Below are positions 7,094 through 17,231 of a stretch of DNA of 64,000 nucleotides, piece after piece (position 1 is the first letter of the stretch; each line of letters begins with the position of its first letter). Source of the DNA: CAVXYG01 sp963766005 (GTDB taxonomy: Bacteria > Actinomycetota > Actinomycetes > S36-B12 > GCA-2699445); assembly GCA_963766005.1 (NCBI GenBank), contig CAVXYG010000004.1:62001-126000 (forward strand). Direction: 5' to 3'. The notes beneath the pieces are model-generated. The model saw only the letters and a list, made by a program, of their open reading frames with translations, searched no databases and was not told the DNA's origin. The position numbers were made by a program, and so were the translations under genes.

Positions 7094-9733
7094 CTACAGC
7101 ATCCCGCGCCGCTGCATCGTGTTGAGCGACACCCAGCCGGGAATCGTGGGCAGCCAGAACGTCACCAACCGGAACAGCAGGACGGCCGAGACGGCGACAC
7201 CGCCGTTGAGCCCCGCCGCAGTGAGTCCGGCCGCCATCGCAGCCTCCACTGCGCCCAGGCCGCCAGGAGTTGGGGCGGCCTGCCCCACGACGGAACCGGT
7301 GAGGTAGACGATGGCGATCGCAGCCACGTTCAGGTTGCCGCCGAAGGCGTACACGCACCCAGCCAGCGCAGCGACGTAGGCAACGTTCAGGACGAAGAGC
7401 CCGCCCAGGCCCTGCGCCATCTTCCGCGGCTGCTGCACCACGGTCAGCAGCCGCGGACCGATCTGCCGCAGCAGCGGTCCGATGCGCCGGCGCAGCCAGG
7501 CGCGGATCGGTGGAATGCCCAACAGGCCCAACGACACCGCGAATCCTGCGGCGATGGCCACCACGACGGTCCGCGGGGGCTGGAAGGTCAGGTCGCTCTG
7601 GGTACCCGCCGCCACAGCGAAGCCCACCAGCAACAGGATGTGCACAACGAAGGCCGTTGCCTGCGACGCGCCGATGCTGGCGGTCGCCAACGCTGGATGC
7701 ACACCCTGCCGTTGGAGGAATCGCAGGTTGATGGCGACCGCGCCCAACGTCGGCGGCGTGATCAGCGTGGCGAAGCTGGCGGCGAGCTGGGCACCGATCG
7801 TGGGTATCAGTCGCAGCCGCTCCGGGACGAATCCCATGAGGGTCAGCGCTGCCGCCACATAGGTGATCGCCGAGCACAGCAGCGCGAACGCCGCCCATCC
7901 CCAGTTGGCCTGGCGGAACAGCGCCTGGAGATCGACGCTGGCCAGCTGCGACAGCAGCACATAGCCGGCGACGCTGCCCAGGATGATCGTGATGATGGTC
8001 CTGGGACGGACCCGCTCCAACTGGATCTGCTCCAGTGCGCCGTCTGGGCGCCGTTCGATCAAGGAGTCCCGCAGCGCATTCAGCAGCCCTTTGTGCTCTC
8101 GCAGCGCCCGGCGCGTGGCCTGGCTGAGAGCGACCTTCTGCAGCACCGGCAGGGCGCGCCCGAGTTCCTCCGGGCCGAGCACGGCCTCACCGGCCGCCAC
8201 AGCGCGCTCCGGCCCGGCGATGATCGCCTCGGTCGCCAGCAGTTCGGCGGTATCGATCCGGCTGGCCACGTCGCTGGCGGCGACGATGCCGCCGCTCAGG
8301 CTCAGCAGCGCGATCGTGCCGTCGGGCTGCCGGAGCAGGTTGCCCGCGGAGAGCCCCCGGTGAGCGATGCGTTGCGACTGCAGCGAGGCCAGCGTCCGGA
8401 AAGCGGAGCGTAGATCCTCGTCGCTGACGTTCTCGGGCGGGATCTCCGACAGGCGCACTCCGTCGAGCCATCCGTAGGCCAGCAGGGCTGAGTCAGGCCC
8501 GACCTCGCTGGCCAGCACCAACGGAGGGGCGGGGACGTCGCCGACCTCCCCGGCGTAGGACAGCAGCGCCCGCTGGTCCAGCGTTCGCCGCATGTTGACG
8601 GTGGCCTCGTTCAACGACGTGCGCAGACGCAGGCTGCGCCACAGCCCGCTGGCCAGCCCCGCGCCTTCGAGGTCGCGGTCCAGGACCACCACATGCAGCG
8701 CAGAGCCGTCGTCGAGCTCGGCGTGGTACCTGCGACCGAACTCGGTACTCTCCTGGGCGCGCATCGTATGGATGCCAAACCCCGCCTTGACCAGGGTCTG
8801 GGCGACCATCCCGCCGGGCGGCCGCGTCGTCGGGGTGCCCAGCACGTAGCGCACGGCCAGGCCGACGACCCATCCGACCACCAGGGACAGCAGGATCCCG
8901 GCCATCGTGAGCCCGCCGCTGATGAACGAGACGAACATCAACGACGCGACGACGACGACGGTGATCGCGCTCCAGTGCTGTCGCGCCAGCGTGCGGGCGA
9001 CGGTGATGAAGGCGACGAGGCCGCCGAAGAGCGGGAGGAAGGCGTCGTCGGACGGGGACGCGCTGCCCGCCAGCGCCATGTGCAGCCAGTTGGGCGCCCA
9101 TCCCTCCACCAGGATCGAGCCCAGCGTCAGCACGGTGGCAGCAGCGAACAGCCCGACGACAGCGTCGAACAGCTGCCTCCCGCGGTGGCGGATCAGCAAG
9201 TCGATCCCCACCGCTACGGGCAGGGTGAGCAGGCCCAATCCGGCGACGGCGTTGAGCACCAGGACCAGCAGGTCCGGCAGGCGCCGCGACGCCGTCAACA
9301 GGTCTTGATCGAGTTCAGCCGTCGTGTTGGCCGCCAACCAGACGAACGACAGGATGAGGGCGGCGAGCAGGATGCCCAGCATCATGCGCGCGAGGTCCAG
9401 CGGTCGGCGCAGCCGGGCGCTCAGCACGCCGTCCTCGATCACGGTCACCGTCGCGCCGTCCTGCTCCACAGCCTCCGCAGGGGACGCGATGTCCGCGGCT
9501 GCCGTGTCGGGCTGCCCGGCAGCCGCAGCCCCGTCCGCGGCGCCCTGCCCGGGTCCGGGAGGGCCCGCCCCGCCGGGCGCCGATTCGGGGTGCCCCGGGT
9601 CTGCCGCGGCCGCCGTGTCGGGCTGCCCGGCATCTGCTCCCTCGTTCCCGCTTCGCGGGGCGGCAGCGGTCGCAGCGTCGGGTTCCAGCGCCTCGTCGGC
9701 CGCCCCTGGGGGCGGGTCGAGCGGCGCAGTCAT
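7094..9733 (-). CDS. Membrane protein with kinase-like domain and flippase-type (LPG synthase TM) domain
   Basis: An 879-residue protein. Residues 1-100 are a disordered Ala/Pro/Gly/Asp-rich tail in which AGQPDTAAA occurs twice. About 115-300 holds a first block of membrane helices. About 320-560 resembles a protein/sugar-kinase fold: the catalytic-loop-like AHRGLSAGNL (457-466) lacks the catalytic Asp, and DGTIALLSLSGG replaces DFG, suggesting a pseudokinase. From about 580 to the end is a second membrane block of the lysylphosphatidylglycerol-synthase TM/flippase-like family (PTPGGLGAVEAAM signature). The start is ATG 9733; the frame stays open antisense to adnA, but that extension is not coding. 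Probable role: moving or modifying an envelope lipid. Confidence 0.85.
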   Translation of the reverse strand: MTAPLDPPPGAADEALEPDAATAAAPRSGNEGADAGQPDTAAAADPGHPESAPGGAGPPGPGQGAADGAAAAGQPDTAAADIASPAEAVEQDGATVTVIEDGVLSARLRRPLDLARMMLGILLAALILSFVWLAANTTAELDQDLLTASRRLPDLLVLVLNAVAGLGLLTLPVAVGIDLLIRHRGRQLFDAVVGLFAAATVLTLGSILVEGWAPNWLHMALAGSASPSDDAFLPLFGGLVAFITVARTLARQHWSAITVVVVASLMFVSFISGGLTMAGILLSLVVGWVVGLAVRYVLGTPTTRPPGGMVAQTLVKAGFGIHTMRAQESTEFGRRYHAELDDGSALHVVVLDRDLEGAGLASGLWRSLRLRTSLNEATVNMRRTLDQRALLSYAGEVGDVPAPPLVLASEVGPDSALLAYGWLDGVRLSEIPPENVSDEDLRSAFRTLASLQSQRIAHRGLSAGNLLRQPDGTIALLSLSGGIVAASDVASRIDTAELLATEAIIAGPERAVAAGEAVLGPEELGRALPVLQKVALSQATRRALREHKGLLNALRDSLIERRPDGALEQIQLERVRPRTIITIILGSVAGYVLLSQLASVDLQALFRQANWGWAAFALLCSAITYVAAALTLMGFVPERLRLIPTIGAQLAASFATLITPPTLGAVAINLRFLQRQGVHPALATASIGASQATAFVVHILLLVGFAVAAGTQSDLTFQPPRTVVVAIAAGFAVSLGLLGIPPIRAWLRRRIGPLLRQIGPRLLTVVQQPRKMAQGLGGLFVLNVAYVAALAGCVYAFGGNLNVAAIAIVYLTGSVVGQAAPTPGGLGAVEAAMAAGLTAAGLNGGVAVSAVLLFRLVTFWLPTIPGWVSLNTMQRRGML

Positions 9734-9844
9734 GCTTCGATCTTGGCAGACGCAGTCCTCCCTGCAGGCCGGACGGCGGACCCAAGTCCGGTTGCGTCGC
9801 ACGTCCGGTGTCGAATGGACCCCTGATCGCAGGAGGTGCGCGCC

Positions 9845-12800
9845 ATGGTGGCAGAGCCCCGTGTGGAGCTGGTCACTCCACCGGTCTCCGTGCGTCCCGT
9901 CCTCGACGACGCGCAGCGGCGGGCAGCGGCGCCGGGAACCGGCGCGCGCCTGGTCCTGGGTGCAGCGGGGAGCGGCAAGACCACCGTGCTGCTCGTCGCG
10001 ATGGCCGAGCAGCTTGAGGCCGGCTGTGCCGCGTCGCAGGTGCTCGGCCTGGCACCCACGCAGACGGCGGCGCGACGCTGGCGCTCCCTGCTGGCGGCAT
10101 GGACCGGGCAGGAGACCCCCCGGGTGACGACCCTGCACGCGCAGGCGCTGCAGCTGGTGCGCCACCACGCGGCGCTGCGCCTGGTCGATCCGCCGCGGCT
10201 GCTCGCCACCGCCGACCAGGTGGCCGTGGTCTCGGAAGTCCTCAGGGAAAGCAACGCCCGGACCTGGCCGGCGCTGTTCCGCGAGGCGCTGGGCACCCGC
10301 CAGTTCGCCGAACGGGTGCGGGACTTCATCGCTCGGGCGGCGATGGCCGGGTGGACCCCGGGCCGGTTGGCCGCGGCGCAGCACCCGGACCTGTCGGTGT
10401 GGCGGTCCATCGCCGGGGTTTGGCGTCGCTACCGGCGCGTGCTGGCACTGGCCGATGCGATCGACTATGCCGAACTGCTGCACCGGGCGACGGTGCTGGC
10501 CGAGCAGTCCGGTGCGCAGCCGCGGCGACTCATCTGCGTCGACGACTACGCCGAGCTGGACCTGCAGCAGGTGGGGCTGCTGCGGGCACTGGTCACGCCG
10601 GCCAGCCGCCTGATCGCAGTGACCGACCCCGATCAGGTCGCCGACCGGTTCCGCGGCGCGGCAGAGCGATCGGTGGCGACCTTCGCCGACAGCTTCGCCG
10701 GCGCCGGGCCGCCGGTCGTCCTGACCGGCAGCTACCGATTCGGGTCCGCTGTCGAGCGGGCACGGGTGCGCGTCTCGGCCGGTACCCCGATCGCGGGTCT
10801 GCCCGGCGAGGTGGTGCGGCGGCAGCGCGCCGAGCGCAGTGGTCCCGAGACGACCTCGCTGGCGGTGCTCACGTTCCCGGACGCGGCTTCCGAGGCGGCA
10901 GCAGTCGCGGCGATGGTGCGGCGCTTCGCGACAGCGGGGCTGGCGTCCGGCGGTGAGCCGCGCTGGCGGGAGGCCGCCGTCATGGCGAGATCCGCGCGGC
11001 AATTGGCGGTCCTGGAGGAGGCGCTGGTCTCGGCTGGTGTCCCGGTGCGGACCGGTGTCCCCAGCACCCGACTGGCCGATGAGCCGGTCGTCGCTGTGCT
11101 CACCACGGGCCTGCGGCTGGCCTGTGCTGTCGCGGGGGTCCCCACCGAGCCGCCGGACGGGGCCCAGGTCGTGGGGATGGTGGTCTCGCCCATGGGCGGT
11201 GCCGACCCGGTGGGGCTGCGCCGGCTGATGCTCGCGCTGCGGCGCGCGCAGACGCTGACTGCGGTCGAGGAGGGCCGCGAGGCCGCGTCGTCGACCGCGC
11301 TGCTCGCCGATGCGCTGATGCACCCTGCCGCGCTGCTGAGCGTCGACCCCGCCGCGCACCCGGTGCTCCGTCGCGTCGCAGCGCTGCAGCGGCGGATCTC
11401 GGACGCCGCGCAGCGGATCGGCCAGAGCGCCCCCGCGGCAGAGGTCCTGTGGACGCTGTGGTCGGACTCCGCCAGCGGGCCGGGCACCTGGGCCCGTCAA
11501 TTGCGGGCCTCCGCGCTCGCCGGTGGTCCGGCCTCGTACGCAGCCCATCGCGATCTGGACGCAGCGATGGCGCTCTTCGACGAGGCGGAGCGGTCGCCGG
11601 CCCGAGGCGGCTCGCGCTCGGTGGCCGAATTGCTGGCGGCGATCCCGGCGCTGGCCTGGACCGGTGGCCGCAGCGGACCGATCGTCGAGGCCCGCAACGC
11701 TGTGGAGCTGACCACGGCGCACCGGGCCCGTGGCCGACAGTGGCCGCTGGTGGCGGTTGCCGGAGTGCAGGAGGGCGTGTGGCCGAGCGAAGGCGGTGGT
11801 GCCGGGCTCCTCGGTGAGGAGCTCCTGGAGCCGGGGGCCGCCGGCCCGGGTCTGCGGGAAGAGCACGTGGCCGCGGAGCGGAGGCTCTTCACGCTGGCCA
11901 TCACTCGGGCATCGCAGCGGTTGGTGGTCTCCGCCGTGGCGGCCTCCGAACGCGACCCGGGCGGTCTGCAGCCCTCGCGCTTCCTCGCCGACCTCGGCGT
12001 GGCCGCCCGGACCGGGCCGGTTGCGCGCGACGGCCTGCTCACTCCCGGCGGCCTCGTCGCCGATCTCCGCCGCGCGGCGGTCTCGGAGACGAGCGATGCC
12101 GCTGTGCGCGCCGCCGCCGTCGCCCGGCTCGCGGCGGTGAGCGGCAACCCGGACTACCCGGGCGCCGACCCCCGACGCTGGTGGGGCGTGGCGCCGCGCA
12201 CCCAGGCCCCCGATCCGCTGGTACCGGCCGACGATCCGGTGGCGCTGAGCGTGACAGGTGTGGGCGAACTCGCGGATTGCCCTTGGCGCTGGTTCCTCAC
12301 CCGGGTCCTGCGGGCGGGTCGGCAGCAGCAGACCGCGGCCGGGATCGGCCGGCTGGTGCACCGTGTCCACGAGGCCTGGTCCAACGGGGAGATCTCCCGG
12401 GATCTCCCCGCGGCGGCGGAGGTCGTGGAGCGGGTCTGGGCGAGCATTCCCTTCGAGGCAGGGTGGTACTCCGCGCGCCGCCGGGACGAGGTGATGCAGT
12501 CCCTGGTGCGGCTGTTGGCGTGGCAGCAGGCCAACGCAGAGCGGATCGCGTTCGCGGAGCGCTCATTCGTGATCGAGGCCGCGCTGCCCGGCGGCGAGAC
12601 CGTCCTGGTGCGCGGTACTGCGGACATCGGCTTGGCGGAAGGCGGCGGCGGGCTGGCGGTGCTGGACCTCAAGACGGCCAAGTCGGCACCGACCCGGGCC
12701 GATGTGGCACGCCATGTGCAGTTGGCCGGCTACCAGTGGGCTGTGCTGCACGGGGGTCTGACCGCCCAGTCCGCCGCCGCGGACACCCTTGCCTTGCCCG

Positions 12801-13144
12801 GGACCACGGCCCGAGCGGACGCAGGCCCGGCCGAAGCACCGGACGGAGCAGCGGGCAGCGGCGGCGCCCCGGTCGTCACGGCTCGGTGCAGCTCGGCCGG
12901 CGCGGGACTGCTCATGGCATCGATCCCCGAGGCGGCGGGCAGCGGCTACCCGAAGGTGCTGTGGCAGCCGCCGATGGAGCCGGGGGCGCAGGAGCGCTCA
13001 TTGTTCGAGGACGTCCTGACGGGGGCGGTCACGGCCGTGCGCGCCGAGGACTTCCCGGCAATCGCCTCCCCGGCGTGCCGGACCTGTCCGGTGTCCGCGC
13101 TGTGCCCGGTCCTCGCGCCCGGTCAGGGAGTGGGGCCGCGATGA
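9845..13144 (+). CDS. adnA: AdnA subunit of AdnAB helicase-nuclease
   Basis: A 1099-residue UvrD-type motor fused to a RecB-like nuclease. With AdnB it forms the mycobacterial AdnAB machine that resects double-strand breaks. Walker A is LGAAGSGKTT (about 37-46). The DExx box is degenerate (CVDDYAEL, D233), fitting AdnA as the weaker motor. The nuclease core shows LDLKT (D941). C812, C1078, C1081 and C1087 form a Cys pattern like the Fe-S cluster that staples AddB/Cas4 nucleases. ATG 9845 follows AGGAGG (9831-9836). It overlaps adnB by ATGA. Confidence 0.94.
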   Translation: MVAEPRVELVTPPVSVRPVLDDAQRRAAAPGTGARLVLGAAGSGKTTVLLVAMAEQLEAGCAASQVLGLAPTQTAARRWRSLLAAWTGQETPRVTTLHAQALQLVRHHAALRLVDPPRLLATADQVAVVSEVLRESNARTWPALFREALGTRQFAERVRDFIARAAMAGWTPGRLAAAQHPDLSVWRSIAGVWRRYRRVLALADAIDYAELLHRATVLAEQSGAQPRRLICVDDYAELDLQQVGLLRALVTPASRLIAVTDPDQVADRFRGAAERSVATFADSFAGAGPPVVLTGSYRFGSAVERARVRVSAGTPIAGLPGEVVRRQRAERSGPETTSLAVLTFPDAASEAAAVAAMVRRFATAGLASGGEPRWREAAVMARSARQLAVLEEALVSAGVPVRTGVPSTRLADEPVVAVLTTGLRLACAVAGVPTEPPDGAQVVGMVVSPMGGADPVGLRRLMLALRRAQTLTAVEEGREAASSTALLADALMHPAALLSVDPAAHPVLRRVAALQRRISDAAQRIGQSAPAAEVLWTLWSDSASGPGTWARQLRASALAGGPASYAAHRDLDAAMALFDEAERSPARGGSRSVAELLAAIPALAWTGGRSGPIVEARNAVELTTAHRARGRQWPLVAVAGVQEGVWPSEGGGAGLLGEELLEPGAAGPGLREEHVAAERRLFTLAITRASQRLVVSAVAASERDPGGLQPSRFLADLGVAARTGPVARDGLLTPGGLVADLRRAAVSETSDAAVRAAAVARLAAVSGNPDYPGADPRRWWGVAPRTQAPDPLVPADDPVALSVTGVGELADCPWRWFLTRVLRAGRQQQTAAGIGRLVHRVHEAWSNGEISRDLPAAAEVVERVWASIPFEAGWYSARRRDEVMQSLVRLLAWQQANAERIAFAERSFVIEAALPGGETVLVRGTADIGLAEGGGGLAVLDLKTAKSAPTRADVARHVQLAGYQWAVLHGGLTAQSAAADTLALPGTTARADAGPAEAPDGAAGSGGAPVVTARCSSAGAGLLMASIPEAAGSGYPKVLWQPPMEPGAQERSLFEDVLTGAVTAVRAEDFPAIASPACRTCPVSALCPVLAPGQGVGPR

Positions 13145-16100
13145 CGCAGCAGACCCTGCGACCGGCCGACCTGTCCGAGCTGCTCGGCGTGCCGTTGTCC
13201 AAGGAGCAGCTGGAGGCCGCAACGGCGGACCTGGCGCCGGGACTGATCGTGGCCGGGGCCGGATCCGGGAAGACGACCGTGATGGCGGCGCGCGTGGTGT
13301 GGCTGGTGGGGACGGGGCAGGTCCCGGCGGCCGGCGTGCTCGGGCTCACCTTCACGAACAAGGCGGCCGCCGAGCTGCTGCAGCGCATCCGGTCGGCGCT
13401 GCGACGGCTGTCGGCGGCAGCCTCCGATGCCGCGGACGATCCGCTCGTTGCCACGTACCACTCCTTCGCCGGTCAGCTGCTTCGGGAGTTCGGCCTGCTG
13501 ATCGGTGTCGAGCCGGCCGCAGCGCTGATGTCGCCGGTGCGACAGCGGCAGTTGGCGCGCGCGGTGGTGGCGCGGGCCGATGTCGACCCCGGGCGGCTGG
13601 GGGTATCGCCGCAGGATGCTGCCGCGGCGATGCTTGCGCTGGACTCCCTGCTGGCCGACAACGACGTAGCGGTGGCCGATCTGCTCGCCTTCGACGCGGA
13701 CATGGCACGTGCGCTCCAGGCCCGCGATGGGCAGCAGAGGATCGGTGAGCGGATGCTCGCGACCGCGGCGGCCCGCTGCGAGTTGGCCGAGCTGGTGGCG
13801 CAGTACCGGTCGGCGAAGCGGGAGCGGGAACTGCTCGACTTCGCCGACTACGTCAGGTTGGGGGCACACCTGTGCCGGCGCCATCCCGAGGTCGGTGCCG
13901 TGCTGCGGCAGCGCCATGGGGCCGTCCTGCTGGACGAGTACCAGGACACTTCCGTCGCGCAGCGCGGGATGCTGCAGGCGCTCTTCGGGGTCGGCCACCC
14001 CGTCACCGCGGTGGGCGATCCGTGTCAGGCCATCTACGGGTGGCGGGGCGCGAGCCCGCACAACATGGACGCCTTCCCCCAGCACTTCCCGACGGCGCAG
14101 GGCCCGCCGGCCCGGCGCTATTCGTTGGCGACGAACCGGCGCTCCGGTGCGCACATCCTGCAGCTCGCCAACGACGCCGCCGCCGACCTTCGGGCCGTCC
14201 ATCAGGGCGTGGCGGCCCTGCGGCCGGACCCGCGGACCGGCCCGGGGGAAGTCACCGCCGGTCTGCTGCCCACTGTGGCCGACGAGCTGGACTGGTTGGT
14301 CGACCAGGTGCGCGGCGCCGATGTCGCCTGGCGCGAGATCGCCGTCCTGGCCCGGACCAACGACGGCGCCGCAGACGTCGTCGGCGCCCTGCGCGGAGCC
14401 GGCATCCCGGTGCAGGTGCACGGCAAGCAGCCGCTGCTGGCGCTGCCGGAGGTCCGGTGGGTGATCTGGGCGCTTCGCCTGGCGGCGGATCCGACCGCCA
14501 ACGATGCGCTCGTCGGCATCCTCATGGGACCGGCCTGGCGGATCGGATTGCGCGACCTGGCGATCCTGGCCCGGCGCGCCAGCGATTTGGCCACCGACCC
14601 GCAGGCCCCGGTGACGCGCAGCGCCGCCCCCGGCGCCGAGCTGGCGGCGGCGCTGCAGGCCGATCCGCTGGAGGCAGCGTGCCTGCTCGACGCCGTCCAC
14701 GATCCCGGCGGACCGCGGCGCTACGGGTACAGTCCGGAGGCGCGCGAGCGGCTCGCAGCGGCGTCCCGGCTCATCCGGGGCTGGCAGCGCCGCACCGCGC
14801 AGCAGGTGGCCGACCAGATCCGGCTGATCGCGGCCGAGTCTGGCCTGGCCGTAGAACTGCAGGTCGGCGCGGCGGCGGGAGCCCCCGGCGCCCCGGTCGA
14901 CGACGCCGGGCTCGTTGCGCTGCTCGATGTCGCCCGGCAGTTCGACGACGTCGAGGGCGGCAGGAGCCTCGTGGACTTCCTCTCCTGGATCGACGTCGCC
15001 GACTCCATCCCCGACGGCCCCGAGGCCCCCGCTCGGCCGCAGTCCGACGCGGTGACCGTGATGACCGTGCACGCGGCCAAGGGGCTGGAGTTCCCGGTCG
15101 TCGCCGTTCCCGGTCTCGTTCGGGGCGTGTTCCCCACCGACCGGGGCCGCGGCCTGTGGCCGACCACGCCGAGCGCGCTGCCATTCGACCTGCTCGACGA
15201 GCCGAGGACCGAGGACGCGGCATCGTTCCCGGAGGACCCCGAGTTTCCGCGCGCGGCGCAGTACACGGCCTTCACCGCTGCGTGCCGCGCCGCGGAACGG
15301 CTGGAGGACGTGCGGCTGGCCTACGTCGCCCTGACCCGGGCCAAGGACCGCCTGATCCTGTCCGGCCATCGCTGGGGCCGCACCCAGGTGAAGCCAAGAG
15401 AGCCGAGCGAGTTCCTCGACGCCGCCGCCCGCGCGGCCGCTGACGGCCGCGCCGATCTCGACGTCTGGGCGCTCCCGCCCGACGACGGCGCCACCAACCC
15501 TCTGCTGGCCGGGGACGGGTCATCCGGCACGCAGCCTGCCCAGGCGAACGGCCCTGATTGGACCGGCGCAGCGGCAGCGGTCCTGGCCCGGGCAGACGAA
15601 GCCCCACCGGAGGCGCCCGAAGGGCCGGCGGGTGCCGTGGTACGGCGCTGGGACCGTGACCTCGCGACGCTGCGGGCCGAGGCGGCGCAGCGCCGGGCGC
15701 CGGTGCCGGTCCCGCTACCCGGCGACCTGTCCGTCAGCCAGTGGCTCGCTGTCGTCCGCGATCCGGCGGGGTTCGGCCTGGAGCTGGCGCGTCCCGTGCC
15801 GCGACCGGTCAGCCGGAGTGCGGCCGCGGGGACCGCCTTCCACGCCTGGGTGGCCGCGCTGGAGGACCAGTTGTCCCTCTGGGAGACCGACGACCTCATC
15901 GAGTCGACCGACGTGGAACCGGCGCAGCAGCAGCAGTCGGCGATGCGCTCCGCCTTCCGCGCATCCCCGTTCGGCGCCCTGGTGCCGCTGGCCGTTGAGC
16001 ATGAGATGGCCATCGCCGTCGACGGTCGGCTCGTCCGTGGGCGCATCGACGCGGTCTATGAGATCGAGGGCGAGCACTGGGTCGTCGACTGGAAGACCGG

Positions 16101-16323
16101 GGCCGCCGGGACTGCGGACCCGTTGCAGTTGGCGCTGTACCGCGCGGCGTGGGCGGCCGAGCGCGGAGTGACGCCGCAGCGTGTCGTGGGCTGCTTCGTC
16201 CACGTGCCCCAGCGGCGCTACGACGTCTACCGCGACCTGCCGGAGGCCTCGCAGTTGCCGAGGCTGCTGCGCGGTGACACGGTGGCGAGGGCGCCAACGG
16301 CGACCGTGAGCTGGGAGATGTGA
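13141..16323 (+). CDS. adnB: AdnB subunit of AdnAB helicase-nuclease
   Basis: A 1060-residue UvrD-family motor with C-terminal RecB-like nuclease, partner of AdnA. The motor motifs are intact: AGAGSGKT (38-45), LDEYQDTS (D265), VGDPCQAIYGWRGA, VHAAKGLEFPVV and YVALTRAKDRLI. The nuclease motif is VDWKTG (D983). This subunit carries the better ATPase site, as in the mycobacterial complex. ATG 13141 overlaps the adnA stop (ATGA), so the two are translationally coupled. Length and order match Rv3201c. Confidence 0.95.
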   Translation: MTQQTLRPADLSELLGVPLSKEQLEAATADLAPGLIVAGAGSGKTTVMAARVVWLVGTGQVPAAGVLGLTFTNKAAAELLQRIRSALRRLSAAASDAADDPLVATYHSFAGQLLREFGLLIGVEPAAALMSPVRQRQLARAVVARADVDPGRLGVSPQDAAAAMLALDSLLADNDVAVADLLAFDADMARALQARDGQQRIGERMLATAAARCELAELVAQYRSAKRERELLDFADYVRLGAHLCRRHPEVGAVLRQRHGAVLLDEYQDTSVAQRGMLQALFGVGHPVTAVGDPCQAIYGWRGASPHNMDAFPQHFPTAQGPPARRYSLATNRRSGAHILQLANDAAADLRAVHQGVAALRPDPRTGPGEVTAGLLPTVADELDWLVDQVRGADVAWREIAVLARTNDGAADVVGALRGAGIPVQVHGKQPLLALPEVRWVIWALRLAADPTANDALVGILMGPAWRIGLRDLAILARRASDLATDPQAPVTRSAAPGAELAAALQADPLEAACLLDAVHDPGGPRRYGYSPEARERLAAASRLIRGWQRRTAQQVADQIRLIAAESGLAVELQVGAAAGAPGAPVDDAGLVALLDVARQFDDVEGGRSLVDFLSWIDVADSIPDGPEAPARPQSDAVTVMTVHAAKGLEFPVVAVPGLVRGVFPTDRGRGLWPTTPSALPFDLLDEPRTEDAASFPEDPEFPRAAQYTAFTAACRAAERLEDVRLAYVALTRAKDRLILSGHRWGRTQVKPREPSEFLDAAARAAADGRADLDVWALPPDDGATNPLLAGDGSSGTQPAQANGPDWTGAAAAVLARADEAPPEAPEGPAGAVVRRWDRDLATLRAEAAQRRAPVPVPLPGDLSVSQWLAVVRDPAGFGLELARPVPRPVSRSAAAGTAFHAWVAALEDQLSLWETDDLIESTDVEPAQQQQSAMRSAFRASPFGALVPLAVEHEMAIAVDGRLVRGRIDAVYEIEGEHWVVDWKTGAAGTADPLQLALYRAAWAAERGVTPQRVVGCFVHVPQRRYDVYRDLPEASQLPRLLRGDTVARAPTATVSWEM

Positions 16324-17228
16324 TGGAGACTGCGGACCCCTTTCCGCCGTCGCTGCTTGACCGGGCATCGGCGATGCGCACCGATTCCGAGGCCCTGGCC
16401 GCGCTGTGGACCCGGCCTGATGCTCAGCGGGTAGCGGTGCACCAGGGCCGGGTCGCTGTCGGTGACCGGGCCGGGCCCCTGATCGTGGCGCTACCGCGGG
16501 AGTTCGCCGGTGCGCGTGCCGAGGTCCGCGCTCTGCTGGGGATCGACGGCGCGGGGCGTCCGTGGTGGTTGGTGTGGGGCGGCCTCGAGCAGCCGGCCGG
16601 CGTTCGTTGGGTGGGCCTGCGCGAACTCGGCCCCCGGCTGTCGCCGCTGGAGATGGACGTCCTCATGACGGCGGTCGCCCTGGAGGCCTGGCATGCGCGG
16701 CACGGCTTCTGCCCCGGCTGCGGCGGCCGCACCGATGTGGTGTCGGCCGGCTGGGTGCGCCGCTGCGCGACCGACGGCACGGAGCACTACCCCAGAACCG
16801 ACCCGGCGATCATCGTCGTGGTCATCGACGACGACGACCGGGCCCTGCTGGGACGCCAGGCGCGTTGGCCTGGACCCTGGCGATCCGCGCTCGCCGGGTT
16901 CGTCGAGCCCGGGGAGCCGGCGGAGGCCGCGGTCCGGCGCGAGGTGCTGGAGGAGGTTGGCCTCGCCCTGACCCGGGTGGACTACGTCACCAGCCAGCCG
17001 TGGCCGTTCCCGGGGTCGCTCATGCTCGGATTCCATGCCCGTGCCGCATCGACGGCGGTGACCGTCGACGGCGTGGAGATCGCGCAGGCCGAGTGGTACA
17101 CCCGCAAGGAGCTGCAGGCCGCTGCCGCGGGCGGGCAGATTCAGCTGCCGCCGTCCATCTCGATCGCCCGCGGCCTCATCGAGCGCTGGTTCGGCAGCCC
17201 GATCCCAGGCAGTTGGCTGCGCGGCTAG
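16323..17228 (+). CDS. nudC: NAD(H) pyrophosphatase NudC
   Basis: A 301-residue Nudix hydrolase that cleaves NAD(H) and can remove NAD caps from RNA. The Nudix box is complete (G192 to L214: GFVEPGE...REVLEEVGL), and the downstream SQPWPFPGS (224-232) is the NADH-type signature. The zinc ribbon shows C130, C133 and C148 but no obvious fourth Cys (the segment continues ATDGTEHYPR), so metal binding may be altered. ATG 16323 shares its A with the adnB TGA. The mycobacterial potassium channel gene normally between them is absent. Convergent with mrx1. Confidence 0.94.
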   Translation: METADPFPPSLLDRASAMRTDSEALAALWTRPDAQRVAVHQGRVAVGDRAGPLIVALPREFAGARAEVRALLGIDGAGRPWWLVWGGLEQPAGVRWVGLRELGPRLSPLEMDVLMTAVALEAWHARHGFCPGCGGRTDVVSAGWVRRCATDGTEHYPRTDPAIIVVVIDDDDRALLGRQARWPGPWRSALAGFVEPGEPAEAAVRREVLEEVGLALTRVDYVTSQPWPFPGSLMLGFHARAASTAVTVDGVEIAQAEWYTRKELQAAAAGGQIQLPPSISIARGLIERWFGSPIPGSWLRG

Positions 17229-17231
17229 TGC

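Noticed and set aside
7094..12370. One 1758-codon minus-strand frame
   Set aside because: Only the part below 9733 encodes the membrane protein. The rest is antisense to adnA and reads as low-complexity Arg/Gly/Pro.
13123..15369. 748-codon minus-strand frame opposite adnB
   Set aside because: Shadow of adnB caused by GC-rich codon bias; no fold-like pattern.
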